Below the pieces are notes generated by a model, which saw only the letters and a program-made list of their open reading frames with translations, did no database searches and was not told the origin of the DNA. From Litorimonas sp051251645 (GTDB taxonomy: Bacteria; Pseudomonadota; Alphaproteobacteria; Caulobacterales; Maricaulaceae): a stretch of 64,000 nt of DNA. Location of the stretch: contig JBPOEY010000001.1 of assembly GCA_051251645.1 (NCBI GenBank), forward strand, positions 186,001 through 250,000, written 5' to 3'. The translations under genes and the position numbers were made by a program. Position 1 is the first letter of the stretch. Each line of letters begins with the position of its first letter. Of this stretch, positions 49,881 through 57,601 are shown in pieces.

Positions 49881-51638
49881 TTAGCCAAGGCCAGCAAACA
49901 AGGCCCGCTGTGCAATATTCAGCCCCCGCGGTTTGCCAATGCGCAATGTCTCTTTACCGTCTTTTTTACGCGGTTTGACAGTGAAGCTCGCGGCGCGGAA
50001 TGACCCGTAATCGCGGTTGTTGACCTTATCGACAGCATACATTGTGATTTTGCCCGACTTTCGGCCCAGTTCAATCTCGATGTAGCCATTGTGCAACGCA
50101 TTATAATAACGCGCATCGTCATTTTCACGGGTCAGCAACAAATTATGCTGTTCTGTCGCATCGCCCAGATAGGCGAGCAGCGTTTTTGATGTCACGGAGC
50201 TGGTGACAAACTCTGCGCCCATCGGGGTGGTGTCGTCGCGGGTGAGATCAATCGCCCAATATTCATGCGCATCGCCCGTCACGACGAGCACATCATTGAC
50301 GCCCGCGTCGTCCAAGGCCGCGAAGAAGCGCTCGCGGGCCGCCGGGTATCCATCCCAGCTATCTGGATAGAAGGGCAGATTATATTTCGACAACGTCAGG
50401 AAATCATGGATGCCGGGCCAGTCTTTCTCAATGGCTGTCGTCGCCTCTTCCGTCACATAGGGCGTGAAGTCGGGTGTGAGCAGGCGACCCAAGATCACCT
50501 GATTGGCGAGCATGCGCCAGGGCACACCGTTGGCTTTAGATTGGGCAAAGGTTTCAACAATGTAGTCTTGCTGCGCAGCGCCCAACATCTCGCGGCTCTG
50601 ATCCTCCAGATATTTCGCTTTAAACCCATCCGAGTCGGACACGATTTCGTCGAGATAGTTTTCGATGGTGAGCGGTTCAGCCCGGGCCGTCAGACGAGTC
50701 TCGACCCCGATCAGGGTGAGCAGATCGCCAAATTGGAAATGGCGGTAAAAGGCCTCACGTGCGCGACCCGGCACGGGTTCGCGGACGGGCATCCAATCAT
50801 AATAAGCGCGCAGTGCGGCGGCTTTCCGGTCTTCCCACGGGCCTTCTTCACCGGGTTGATGGTTTTGCGCCCCGCCTTGCCAGCTATCATTTGCGGTCTC
50901 GTGATCGTCCCAGATCGCGATCATCGGCATCATGGCTGTCGCGGCCTGCAGATTCGGGTCGCGGCGATATTGGGCGTGGCGGAGGCGGTAATCCTCCAGT
51001 GTAATGATCTCGTGAGCCGGGTCGTGGGTGCGGCCCGCAGGCTTGTCCGGCGCGTCATAAATATCCGCGCCATATTCATAATAATAGTCACCAAGATGCA
51101 GCATGGCATCATAGGTTTCACCTCGTTTCGCGATCAGGTCATAGACGTTGAAAAACCCATGTTCATAATTGGCGCAGGACACGACGGCGAACCGGACTTG
51201 ATCGGTTTTCCCCGCGGGCAGCGTTTTGGTGCGTCCTGTTGGCGATGTCTCTTCGCTCGTGCGGAACCGATAGTGATAGACGGTGCCGGGTTGCAGGTCT
51301 TTGGCCTCGACTTTGACGGTGAAGTCGCGGGCGACACGGGCCTCTGTCTGACCGCTGACAGGGTTGGGAAAGCTCGGGTCTGTATCAATGTCCCATGCAA
51401 CCGCGACATTACCCGCGTCGTTCGGCGTCACACGGGTCCAGAGGATCACAGACGTTGCCATTGGGTCGCCGGAGGCCACACCATGCTCGAATGTACCGCT
51501 GGCGGATTGATCGCCGGATCGCAGACTCTCGATCGACGGCGCGCAAGCGGCGGCGCTACCGAGACCGAGCAGGGCCAGCGCCCCTCTACGCGTTGTGGGT
51601 TGTGTCGTCGCGATACCGGATTTATGTGTGTCTGACAT
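49881..51638 (-). CDS. PhoD-type alkaline phosphatase/phosphodiesterase
   Basis: A 585-residue secreted enzyme with a Tat signal (TTRRGALALLGLGSAAACAP, twin-arginine plus possible lipobox). The N-terminal Ig-like PhoD domain (FEHGVASGDPMATSVILWTRVTP) is followed by the metallophosphatase core with AVVSCANYEHGFFNVYDLIAKRGETYDAMLHLGDYYYEYG, AIWDDHETANDSWQGG and a VVTGDAHEYWAIDLT motif. It releases phosphate from phosphodiesters, consistent with calcium-dependent PhoD enzymes. It lies 9 bp after the SDR gene. Confidence 0.9.
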   Translation of the reverse strand: MSDTHKSGIATTQPTTRRGALALLGLGSAAACAPSIESLRSGDQSASGTFEHGVASGDPMATSVILWTRVTPNDAGNVAVAWDIDTDPSFPNPVSGQTEARVARDFTVKVEAKDLQPGTVYHYRFRTSEETSPTGRTKTLPAGKTDQVRFAVVSCANYEHGFFNVYDLIAKRGETYDAMLHLGDYYYEYGADIYDAPDKPAGRTHDPAHEIITLEDYRLRHAQYRRDPNLQAATAMMPMIAIWDDHETANDSWQGGAQNHQPGEEGPWEDRKAAALRAYYDWMPVREPVPGRAREAFYRHFQFGDLLTLIGVETRLTARAEPLTIENYLDEIVSDSDGFKAKYLEDQSREMLGAAQQDYIVETFAQSKANGVPWRMLANQVILGRLLTPDFTPYVTEEATTAIEKDWPGIHDFLTLSKYNLPFYPDSWDGYPAARERFFAALDDAGVNDVLVVTGDAHEYWAIDLTRDDTTPMGAEFVTSSVTSKTLLAYLGDATEQHNLLLTRENDDARYYNALHNGYIEIELGRKSGKITMYAVDKVNNRDYGSFRAASFTVKPRKKDGKETLRIGKPRGLNIAQRALFAGLG

Positions 51639-51647
51639 AATATATCC

Positions 51648-52439
51648 CTAGTTTAAGGCCTGACCGTCATCGACGGTCGTGATCGTCCCGGTGATCTGTC
51701 GGGACTGATCGGAACAGAGATGGAGGATCACCCCGTCCAAGGCGTCCGCGTCGATCACGCGCCGACGCGGCCATCCGGCCAGCATTTTTTGTCCCATTGG
51801 GGTGTCAAACATGCCGTCATTGATTTCTGTCTGGATATAACCCGGCGCAATCATATTCACATTGACGCCCATGCGCGCCCAGTCATGTGCCAAGACGCGC
51901 CCCATTTGTGACACGCCGGCTTTAGTCGCGGAATAATAGGCCAGATGCGGCGAAATATCGAAGCTGGTAATGGAGCTGATGAGCACAATCCGCCCGCGCT
52001 CGCTTTGTTTGGATCCGGCCTTAATCATGCGCTTTGCCCCTTCGCGCGCCGTGAGGAACACCCCTTTCAAATTGACGTCAAACGTCGTGCTGAAATGTTC
52101 AATCGGGTTATCCGTCGCGCGGCCGAGGTCCATCGCAACCCCGGCATTGGCGATCACAGTATCCACGGGGCCGAATTGAGCCTCAATGGCGTCATAGGCG
52201 GCGATTGTCTGTGCTTCTGATGTCACGTCAAGTTCGACTGCCATCGCGACGCCGCCGTGGCGTTCAATTTCGGCTTTCAGTTCGGACAAACGGTCCACGC
52301 GCCGCGCCGCAAGGGCAACCTTCGCGCCGTGGGCGGCCAAAACCGTCGCCATCCGCGCCCCCAACCCTGACGACGCACCGGTGACAAGAACGACCCGGTC
52401 TGAGAGATCATAGGTAAAGGGAGAGAAGGGATCACGCAT
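51648..52439 (-). CDS. SDR-family oxidoreductase
   Basis: A 263-residue short-chain dehydrogenase/reductase: VVLVTGASSGLGARMATVLAAHGAKVALAARR cofactor motif, VIANAGVA, SSITSFDISPHLAYYSATKAGVSQM with the catalytic Ser, Tyr and Lys, and APGYIQTEIND. The Arg after the second strand suggests NADP. Substrate unknown. First gene of the minus-strand SDR-PhoD-trmL-hemF operon, 100 bp after the glycosyltransferase gene. Confidence 0.9.
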   Translation of the reverse strand: MRDPFSPFTYDLSDRVVLVTGASSGLGARMATVLAAHGAKVALAARRVDRLSELKAEIERHGGVAMAVELDVTSEAQTIAAYDAIEAQFGPVDTVIANAGVAMDLGRATDNPIEHFSTTFDVNLKGVFLTAREGAKRMIKAGSKQSERGRIVLISSITSFDISPHLAYYSATKAGVSQMGRVLAHDWARMGVNVNMIAPGYIQTEINDGMFDTPMGQKMLAGWPRRRVIDADALDGVILHLCSDQSRQITGTITTVDDGQALN

Positions 52440-52539
52440 GGGGCTTATTAGGACTCAGACGAAGGTTTGACCAGTGGCCGACGTCTCACCAATAAATATG
52501 ACAGCGTTTCGCCGCCCACCCTCAAATTTACGCCCGTCA

Positions 52540-53520
52540 TCACCGCATTTTGTTTCGGCGGTTGATGACAGAATAAGGACTGATCGTGAGCATTCCTGCG
52601 ACCGTTCCAGATTGATCATAGGATCGTCGGGTCCGTAAGATTTCGGGTAATCCCTTAATTCCGTGACGCATGCCGCGCCATGTCGGTGAAAACCGTCCTG
52701 GGCGCCGCGCGCTCCAGAACAGGTAGGCGAGATTGGCGCCAATGTGGAGTGGGAGCAGGACGATCATCAACCCGGTGGGCATGGAAGCAAACCAGGTCCA
52801 GATGCGATTGCGGGTGCCGTGATAGACGGCGAAATCAGACGCCGTGCCCGTAATGCCAGAGCCGACATGATGTACAACCGCGTCGTGAACCTGCACCGCG
52901 CGACCGCCCATACGGCGCATCTTGAGCGCCAGATCGACATCTTCGTGATAGCAAAAAAAGCGCTCGTCAAAGCCGCCAACAGCTTCGAAATGATCGCGGC
53001 GGTAGGCGGCGGCGGCGGCGCAGGGGCCGAAGATAGGAAAGTCCTCAGTATAGGTCCGGACGGGTTTGCCATAGCCGGCGCGGTAGGCGACGCCAAAAAT
53101 CGACAACTCGTCACCTGTGCCGTCAAACGTGTCGGGATGATCCGCGGTAATTTGCATCGACCCGAGCATGGTCACAAAGGGATTGCGGTTGATTGCGCGG
53201 TGCAAGGCGGACAGCCAATCTGGCTTGGCAAAGGCGTCGGGGTTCAGTGTGACGATCCAGTCGGCCCGGGCTTGGACGGCGGCAATGTTATTTCCTGCAG
53301 CAAAGCCGAGATTTTCGTCAGCTTCAATGAGGGTAAACCGATCATCCAAAGCGGGCAGGGCGGCAAGGGAGCCATCGACGCTGCCATTATCGACGATAAA
53401 TGCCTCAAAGTCCGTCACCGTTTGCGCGGCTAGAGCAGCCACGGCACGGCGGAGATAGTCACCGCCATTATAGTTGACAATGATGACCGAGAAGAGGGGG
53501 ATATCAGAGAGCGGTTCGAT
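52540..53520 (-). CDS. GT2-family glycosyltransferase with ATC start
   Basis: A protein of about 326 residues. The GT2 N-terminus PLFSVIIVNYNGGDYLRRAVAALAAQTVTDFEAFIVDNGSVDGS is present, with IVTLNPDAFAKPDWL, the acceptor-site EAVGGFDERFFCYHEDVDLALKMR and a C-terminal membrane-associated segment (TGLMIVLLPLHIGANLAYLFW). The rhamnosyltransferase-like group uses nucleotide sugars for polysaccharide. In frame, there is a stop 9 bases upstream of the proposed ATC 53520 and no ATG, GTG or TTG until 53442, which would cut off the conserved VIIVNYNGG. AGGAG lies 6 bases before ATC. Confidence 0.8.
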   Translation of the reverse strand: MEPLSDIPLFSVIIVNYNGGDYLRRAVAALAAQTVTDFEAFIVDNGSVDGSLAALPALDDRFTLIEADENLGFAAGNNIAAVQARADWIVTLNPDAFAKPDWLSALHRAINRNPFVTMLGSMQITADHPDTFDGTGDELSIFGVAYRAGYGKPVRTYTEDFPIFGPCAAAAAYRRDHFEAVGGFDERFFCYHEDVDLALKMRRMGGRAVQVHDAVVHHVGSGITGTASDFAVYHGTRNRIWTWFASMPTGLMIVLLPLHIGANLAYLFWSARRPGRFSPTWRGMRHGIKGLPEILRTRRSYDQSGTVAGMLTISPYSVINRRNKMR

Positions 53521-53531
53521 AGTGCGCTCCT
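53518..53531 (-). promoter_or_regulatory. Ribosome site and possible ATC start of the GT2 gene
   Basis: On the minus strand AGGAG (53527-53531) is followed after 6 bases by ATC (53518-53520), in frame with the GT2 domain. A TAG stop overlaps the ribosome site, so translation must begin within the next 20 or so codons. Confidence 0.4.
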
Positions 53532-53583
53532 AACGATAAGGCGCGGTACGCACAATCCCGGCATGAACACCCTCAAGAGCAAC

Positions 53584-53603
53584 ATATAAAGGAATTGTTA
53601 TAT
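53584..53603. promoter_or_regulatory. Inverted repeat upstream of ahcY
   Basis: ATATAA-N8-TTATAT, flanked as CATATAAAGGAATTGTTATAT, lies 57 bp upstream of the ahcY start in an AT-rich promoter region. It could be an operator for an S-adenosylhomocysteine- or methionine-responsive ArsR-type regulator, but no such regulator is in the window. Confidence 0.35.
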
Positions 53604-53659
53604 CATCTTGCGTGGGTTAGAGGCACACAACATTAAACTTATCTGAGAGCCTCTTTGCC

Positions 53660-55069
53660 ATGAGTGCACATGACTATATTGTAAAAGACATTTCTTTGGC
53701 GGCGTATGGCCGCAAGGAATTGGACATCGCCGAAACTGAAATGCCGGGCCTGATGGCGTTGCGTGAAGAGTTCGGTGACAGCAAACCCCTTAAAGGCGCC
53801 CGTATTGTCGGCTCGCTGCACATGACCATCCAAACGGCGGTTCTGATTGAAACGCTGACGGCTCTCGGAGCAGACGTTCGTTGGGCATCTTGCAATATCT
53901 ATTCAACGCAAGACCATGCAGCGGCTGCGATTGCGGAGTCGGGCGTGCCTGTCTTTGCAATCAAAGGTCAGACGCTGACCGAGCATTGGGATTACCTCGA
54001 CAAATCCTTCTTGTTCCCGGAAGGCGCGAATATCATTTTGGATGATGGTGGCGACGCAACACTTTATGTTCTGCTTGGCGCGCGCGTTGAAGCGGGCGAA
54101 ACAGACCTTATCGAAGGCGAGCCAGGTTCTGAAGAAGAAGCGGCCATCTTTGCACAAATCAAAAAGCGTCTGGCCGCGAGCCCGGGTTGGTTTACGAAAA
54201 CACACAATGATATTGTCGGCGTGTCTGAAGAAACGACAACTGGTGTTCACCGCCTTTATGAACTGCAGCGCGAAGGCCGTTTGCCGTTCCCAGCGATCAA
54301 TGTGAACGATAGCGTCACCAAGTCGAAGTTCGATAATAAATATGGCTGTAAAGAGAGCCTTGTTGACGGTATCCGCCGCGCGACTGACACTATGATGGCG
54401 GGTAAAACTGCGGTTGTTCTCGGCTACGGCGATGTCGGCAAAGGTTCTGCGGCGTCCCTTAAAGGCGCGGGCGCTCGCGTGAAAGTCACGGAAGTTGACC
54501 CGATCTGTGCGCTGCAAGCGGCGATGGACGGTTTTGAAGTCACGACGTTGGAAGATGCTGTTGCGACAGCGGACATCTTCGTCACAACAACGGGCAATAA
54601 AGACGTGATCCGCCTCGAGCACATGCGCGAGATGAAGGACATGGCAATCGTTGGCAATATCGGTCACTTTGATAATGAGATCCAAGTTGTGGCGCTCAAC
54701 AATCTCAAAATGACCAACATTAAAGATCAAGTTGACATGTATGAGTTCCCTGGCGGGAACCGTATGATCCTTCTGTCTCAAGGGCGTTTGCTCAACCTTG
54801 GTAACGCAACGGGTCACCCGTCTTTCGTGATGTCTGCGTCATTCACCAACCAAGTTCTGGCTCAGATTGAGCTATGGGAAGATAGCAAAGCGTCGACGAA
54901 GAAATATGGCAACGAAGTTTACATGTTGCCAAAGCACTTGGACGAAAAAGTCGCGCGTTTGCACCTGGAAAAAATTGGCGTGAAGCTGACTAAAATGACC
55001 AAGGAACAAGCGGATTATATCGGTGTTCCAGAGCAGGGTCCTTACAAGCCGGAACATTACCGCTACTAA
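53660..55069 (+). CDS. ahcY: Adenosylhomocysteinase
   Basis: A 469-residue SAH hydrolase that regenerates the methyl cycle by splitting S-adenosylhomocysteine. It shows the substrate segment LHMTIQTAVLIETLTALGADVRWASCNIYSTQDHAAA, NVNDSVTKSKFDNKYGCKES, the NAD motif VVLGYGDVGKGSAASL and the C-terminal KPEHYRY. The 40-residue insert after the first domain fits the longer bacterial form. It is followed after 114 bp by metK. Confidence 0.95.
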   Translation: MSAHDYIVKDISLAAYGRKELDIAETEMPGLMALREEFGDSKPLKGARIVGSLHMTIQTAVLIETLTALGADVRWASCNIYSTQDHAAAAIAESGVPVFAIKGQTLTEHWDYLDKSFLFPEGANIILDDGGDATLYVLLGARVEAGETDLIEGEPGSEEEAAIFAQIKKRLAASPGWFTKTHNDIVGVSEETTTGVHRLYELQREGRLPFPAINVNDSVTKSKFDNKYGCKESLVDGIRRATDTMMAGKTAVVLGYGDVGKGSAASLKGAGARVKVTEVDPICALQAAMDGFEVTTLEDAVATADIFVTTTGNKDVIRLEHMREMKDMAIVGNIGHFDNEIQVVALNNLKMTNIKDQVDMYEFPGGNRMILLSQGRLLNLGNATGHPSFVMSASFTNQVLAQIELWEDSKASTKKYGNEVYMLPKHLDEKVARLHLEKIGVKLTKMTKEQADYIGVPEQGPYKPEHYRY

Positions 55070-55126
55070 GGTTCGGCTTCTCTCAATCCCGTTTTCCGGG
55101 CGCGGCGGGTTATCCGCGCCCCTTCA

Positions 55127-55175
55127 TTCCAGGCCCTGATAAAAACAAAAAGCGCAGAGCCTTAAAATCCTGGAA
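55127..55175 (+). promoter_or_regulatory. metK leader inverted repeat that could hide the ribosome site
   Basis: TTCCAGG (55127-55133) is perfectly complementary to CCTGGAA (55169-55175), separated by 35 bases. The distal arm contains the only plausible Shine-Dalgarno (TGGA) 9 bases before the metK ATG. A separate GC-rich hairpin (GGGCGCGG/CCGCGCCC, 55098-55121) lies upstream, without a T-run. I could not match the leader to a known SAM riboswitch. Confidence 0.4.
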
Positions 55176-55183
55176 CTACTATC

Positions 55184-56383
55184 ATGTCTCGCCAAACCTA
55201 TGAGTTCACCTCCGAGTCTGTCTCAGAGGGCCATCCCGATAAAGTTTCTGACCGGATCTCCGATGAGATTGTCGATCTTTACTTCCGCGAAGCCATCAAA
55301 GAAGGCGTGGACCCGTGGTCAGTGCGTGTTGCGGCCGAGACGCTGACGACGACCAACAAAGTCGTCATCGCCGGCGAAACGCGCGGGCCGAAATCCATCA
55401 CGCCAGAGATGATCGAAGCGGTCGCGCGCGCTGCGATTAAGGATATTGGTTACGAGCAGGATGGGTTTCATTGGAAGCATTGCGACGTTGATGTGCTGTT
55501 GCACGCGCAATCCGCTGACATCGCGCAGGGCGTAGATGAAGGCTTGGGCTTGCACACGTCTGACGGCGCTGGCGATCAGGGGATCATGTTTGGTTACGCC
55601 TCATTGGACGTTCCAGGCGCGTTGATGCCTGCGCCTGTCCACTACAGTCACCGCATTCTTGAGCGACTTGCTAAAGCCCGTAAGGAAGAAGGTCAGGACT
55701 GGTTGGGTCCGGACAGCAAATCACAGGTTACAGTCCGGTATCACAATGGTCGCCCTGTGGAAGCGACAGCGATTGTGCTCTCGACACAGCATTTGGACGC
55801 AAGCCTGACATCGGCTGAAATCCGCGATCGCGTTGCGCCTTATATTGAGGAAGTCCTCCCGGCGGGATGGATTACGGACCGCACGGTCTGGCACGTCAAT
55901 CCGACAGGCAAATTCGTCATTGGTGGCCCTGATGGGGATGCAGGCCTAACTGGCCGCAAAATCATTGTCGATACGTATGGCGGCATGGCCCCCCACGGCG
56001 GCGGCGCCTTCTCCGGTAAAGATCCAACGAAGGTTGACCGGTCTGCCGCTTATGCGACCCGTTACTTGGCGAAAAACTTGGTCGCGGCGGGTGTGGCGCC
56101 GTGGGTCGAAATCCAAGTCAGCTACGCGATTGGTGTTGCTGAGCCGACGTCAATCTATGCCAATGTTGACGATAATAATCCGATTAAAGGAGACAAGATC
56201 GAAACGATTATTCGTCAAGTCATGGACTTGACACCGAGCGGCATTCGCAAGCATCTTGATCTCAACAAACCCATCTATGCGCCATCCAGCGCCTACGGTC
56301 ACTTCGGTCGTGAGCCGGGCGCAAACGGTGAGTTTTCATGGGAACGCACTGACTTGATCGATGAAATCAAGGCGCGGCTTTAG
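55184..56383 (+). CDS. metK: S-adenosylmethionine synthetase MetK
   Basis: A 399-residue enzyme that makes SAM from ATP and methionine. Typical motifs are FTSESVSEGHPDKVSDRISDEIVD, GAGDQGIMFGYA, HYSHRIL, NPTGKFVIGGPDGDAGLTGRKIIVDTYGGMAPHGGGAFSGKDPTKVDRSAAYATRYLAKNLVAAG. ATG 55184 matches the family N-terminus. Position behind ahcY groups the two SAM-cycle enzymes. The end overlaps the convergent TonB-like gene by 17 bases. Confidence 0.96.
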   Translation: MSRQTYEFTSESVSEGHPDKVSDRISDEIVDLYFREAIKEGVDPWSVRVAAETLTTTNKVVIAGETRGPKSITPEMIEAVARAAIKDIGYEQDGFHWKHCDVDVLLHAQSADIAQGVDEGLGLHTSDGAGDQGIMFGYASLDVPGALMPAPVHYSHRILERLAKARKEEGQDWLGPDSKSQVTVRYHNGRPVEATAIVLSTQHLDASLTSAEIRDRVAPYIEEVLPAGWITDRTVWHVNPTGKFVIGGPDGDAGLTGRKIIVDTYGGMAPHGGGAFSGKDPTKVDRSAAYATRYLAKNLVAAGVAPWVEIQVSYAIGVAEPTSIYANVDDNNPIKGDKIETIIRQVMDLTPSGIRKHLDLNKPIYAPSSAYGHFGREPGANGEFSWERTDLIDEIKARL

Positions 56384-56852
56384 GGCAAACCTTGTCTGAC
56401 TGGAAGTAAGTGTCTTGCCAGCTCATGAGGTCTATAAAATTGCGAGGGGGTTTAGGGATTTTTCCTATATCTTCACGGGGTTCAAGAAACCCGTCTTTTC
56501 CTGGTTTTGGGTAGAGTGATTGATCTGTCGAAGTCGATACAATTGTCGTCGTCGCCCCTGTTCGCATGACGGGAATTCCGTCTTTGAAGGCGGGCTCGAA
56601 TCGCCATGATTTTAGTGCTTTGCGTGACTTTTTAGAAAATCTAGAGTTTGTGCAGTAACTCGTTTCAATGTTCTCGGCGCGGCCTTTGATATTGACGTTA
56701 AATGTGACGCAACAATAGGCGCTTTCACTTGATGAAAACGAGTCCGGGGCTTTTTGTTTCGTGACAACGTAATCCTGGTCGAATGGTGCGTCGGATGCCA
56801 ATGCAGAACTAAAGATTGAAAACCAGACCGTGATGACGATTAGAGCTCTCAT
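56367..56852 (-). CDS. Stand-alone TonB C-terminal-like secreted protein
   Basis: A 161-residue exported protein. Signal peptide MRALIVITVWFSIFSSALA, then a TonB C-terminal-like domain with YCCVTFNVNIKGRAENIETSYCTNSRFSKKSRKALKSWRFEPAFKDGIPVMRTG (the W-F-P-A core). Cysteines in YCCV and SYC may pair. No transmembrane anchor or Pro-rich linker exists, so it is not a normal energy-coupling TonB. It is more AT-rich than its neighbours, suggesting possible recent acquisition. Confidence 0.72.
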   Translation of the reverse strand: MRALIVITVWFSIFSSALASDAPFDQDYVVTKQKAPDSFSSSESAYCCVTFNVNIKGRAENIETSYCTNSRFSKKSRKALKSWRFEPAFKDGIPVMRTGATTTIVSTSTDQSLYPKPGKDGFLEPREDIGKIPKPPRNFIDLMSWQDTYFQSDKVCPKAAP

Positions 56853-56929
56853 ATTTTGATCCTCGTTTTGAAGTCAGTTCGTAGAAATTATTTAACAGTC
56901 CAAGATATCATTAGACTTTATTCGAGCAT

Positions 56930-57535
56930 ATGAGTCGCCCTATGTCCAAACCCAACCTCACCTGCGTCGCCGCCATTGCGGGTGCTCACGGCATCCATGG
57001 CAATCTGAAGGTGAAATCCTTCACGGCGGACCCACTGGCGTTTGCTAGCTATGGTCCGTTACTGGATGAGCACGGCAAGCATCTTTTTACGCCGAAAAAT
57101 GCCCGCCCTGTCTCTCGGTTTTTCAGCTTAGCCGTCGTTGAGAAAAATACGCGCGAGCAGATTGAGGCGTTGAAGTCGACCAAGCTTTACGTTCCGCGAG
57201 CGGCATTACCAGCGGCGGAAGAAGGTGAGTTTTACTATTCCGATTTGATCGGTTTGGATGTCTTTAATCAGGATGCTGAGGCCGTCGGTACTGTCCATGC
57301 GGTGCATGAATTTGGGGCCGGCGATACGTTAGAAATAAAGCCGATGACGGGGCCGTCTTTCTATCACCCGTTCACACAACATCATACACCCACGGTCGAT
57401 ATGGCCGCACAGCGCATTGTGATTTTGCAAGAAGACGCGGATGAGGCGCGCGGCGATGGCTATAAGCCTGACGCCTCCGAAAGCGACAAAACTGACGTTC
57501 AAGCGCCCGAAGCCGATAAAACCCCTAAAGATTAG
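56930..57535 (+). CDS. rimM: Ribosome maturation factor RimM
   Basis: A 201-residue RimM protein, which binds S19 during 30S assembly. The N-terminal IAGAHGIHGNLKVKSFTADP and the C-terminal PRC-barrel EGEFYYSDLIGLDVFNQDAEAVGTVHAVHEFGAGDTLEI are clear. The C-terminal 30 residues are a charged tail (SDKTDVQAPEADKTPKD). Usually rimM sits between rpsP and trmD; here it stands alone ahead of ptsP. ATG 56942 is an alternative start. Confidence 0.92.
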   Translation: MSRPMSKPNLTCVAAIAGAHGIHGNLKVKSFTADPLAFASYGPLLDEHGKHLFTPKNARPVSRFFSLAVVEKNTREQIEALKSTKLYVPRAALPAAEEGEFYYSDLIGLDVFNQDAEAVGTVHAVHEFGAGDTLEIKPMTGPSFYHPFTQHHTPTVDMAAQRIVILQEDADEARGDGYKPDASESDKTDVQAPEADKTPKD

Positions 57536-57601
57536 CGCGATTTAATCCCATTTCGGGCTTTGGCCCTGACAGCCCTCGCGCATTAGGCTAGGGTGCGTCC
57601 G

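Noticed and set aside
50265..51635. A 456-codon open frame antisense to the PhoD gene
   Set aside because: It is the mirror of a strongly supported Tat-exported phosphatase on the other strand and encodes no recognisable motifs; high-GC antisense frames are common.
53903..54817. A 304-codon minus-strand frame opposite ahcY
   Set aside because: Antisense shadow of a certain housekeeping gene.
55098..55121. GC-rich hairpin between ahcY and metK as a terminator
   Set aside because: No T-run follows the stem, so simple Rho-independent termination is not supported.
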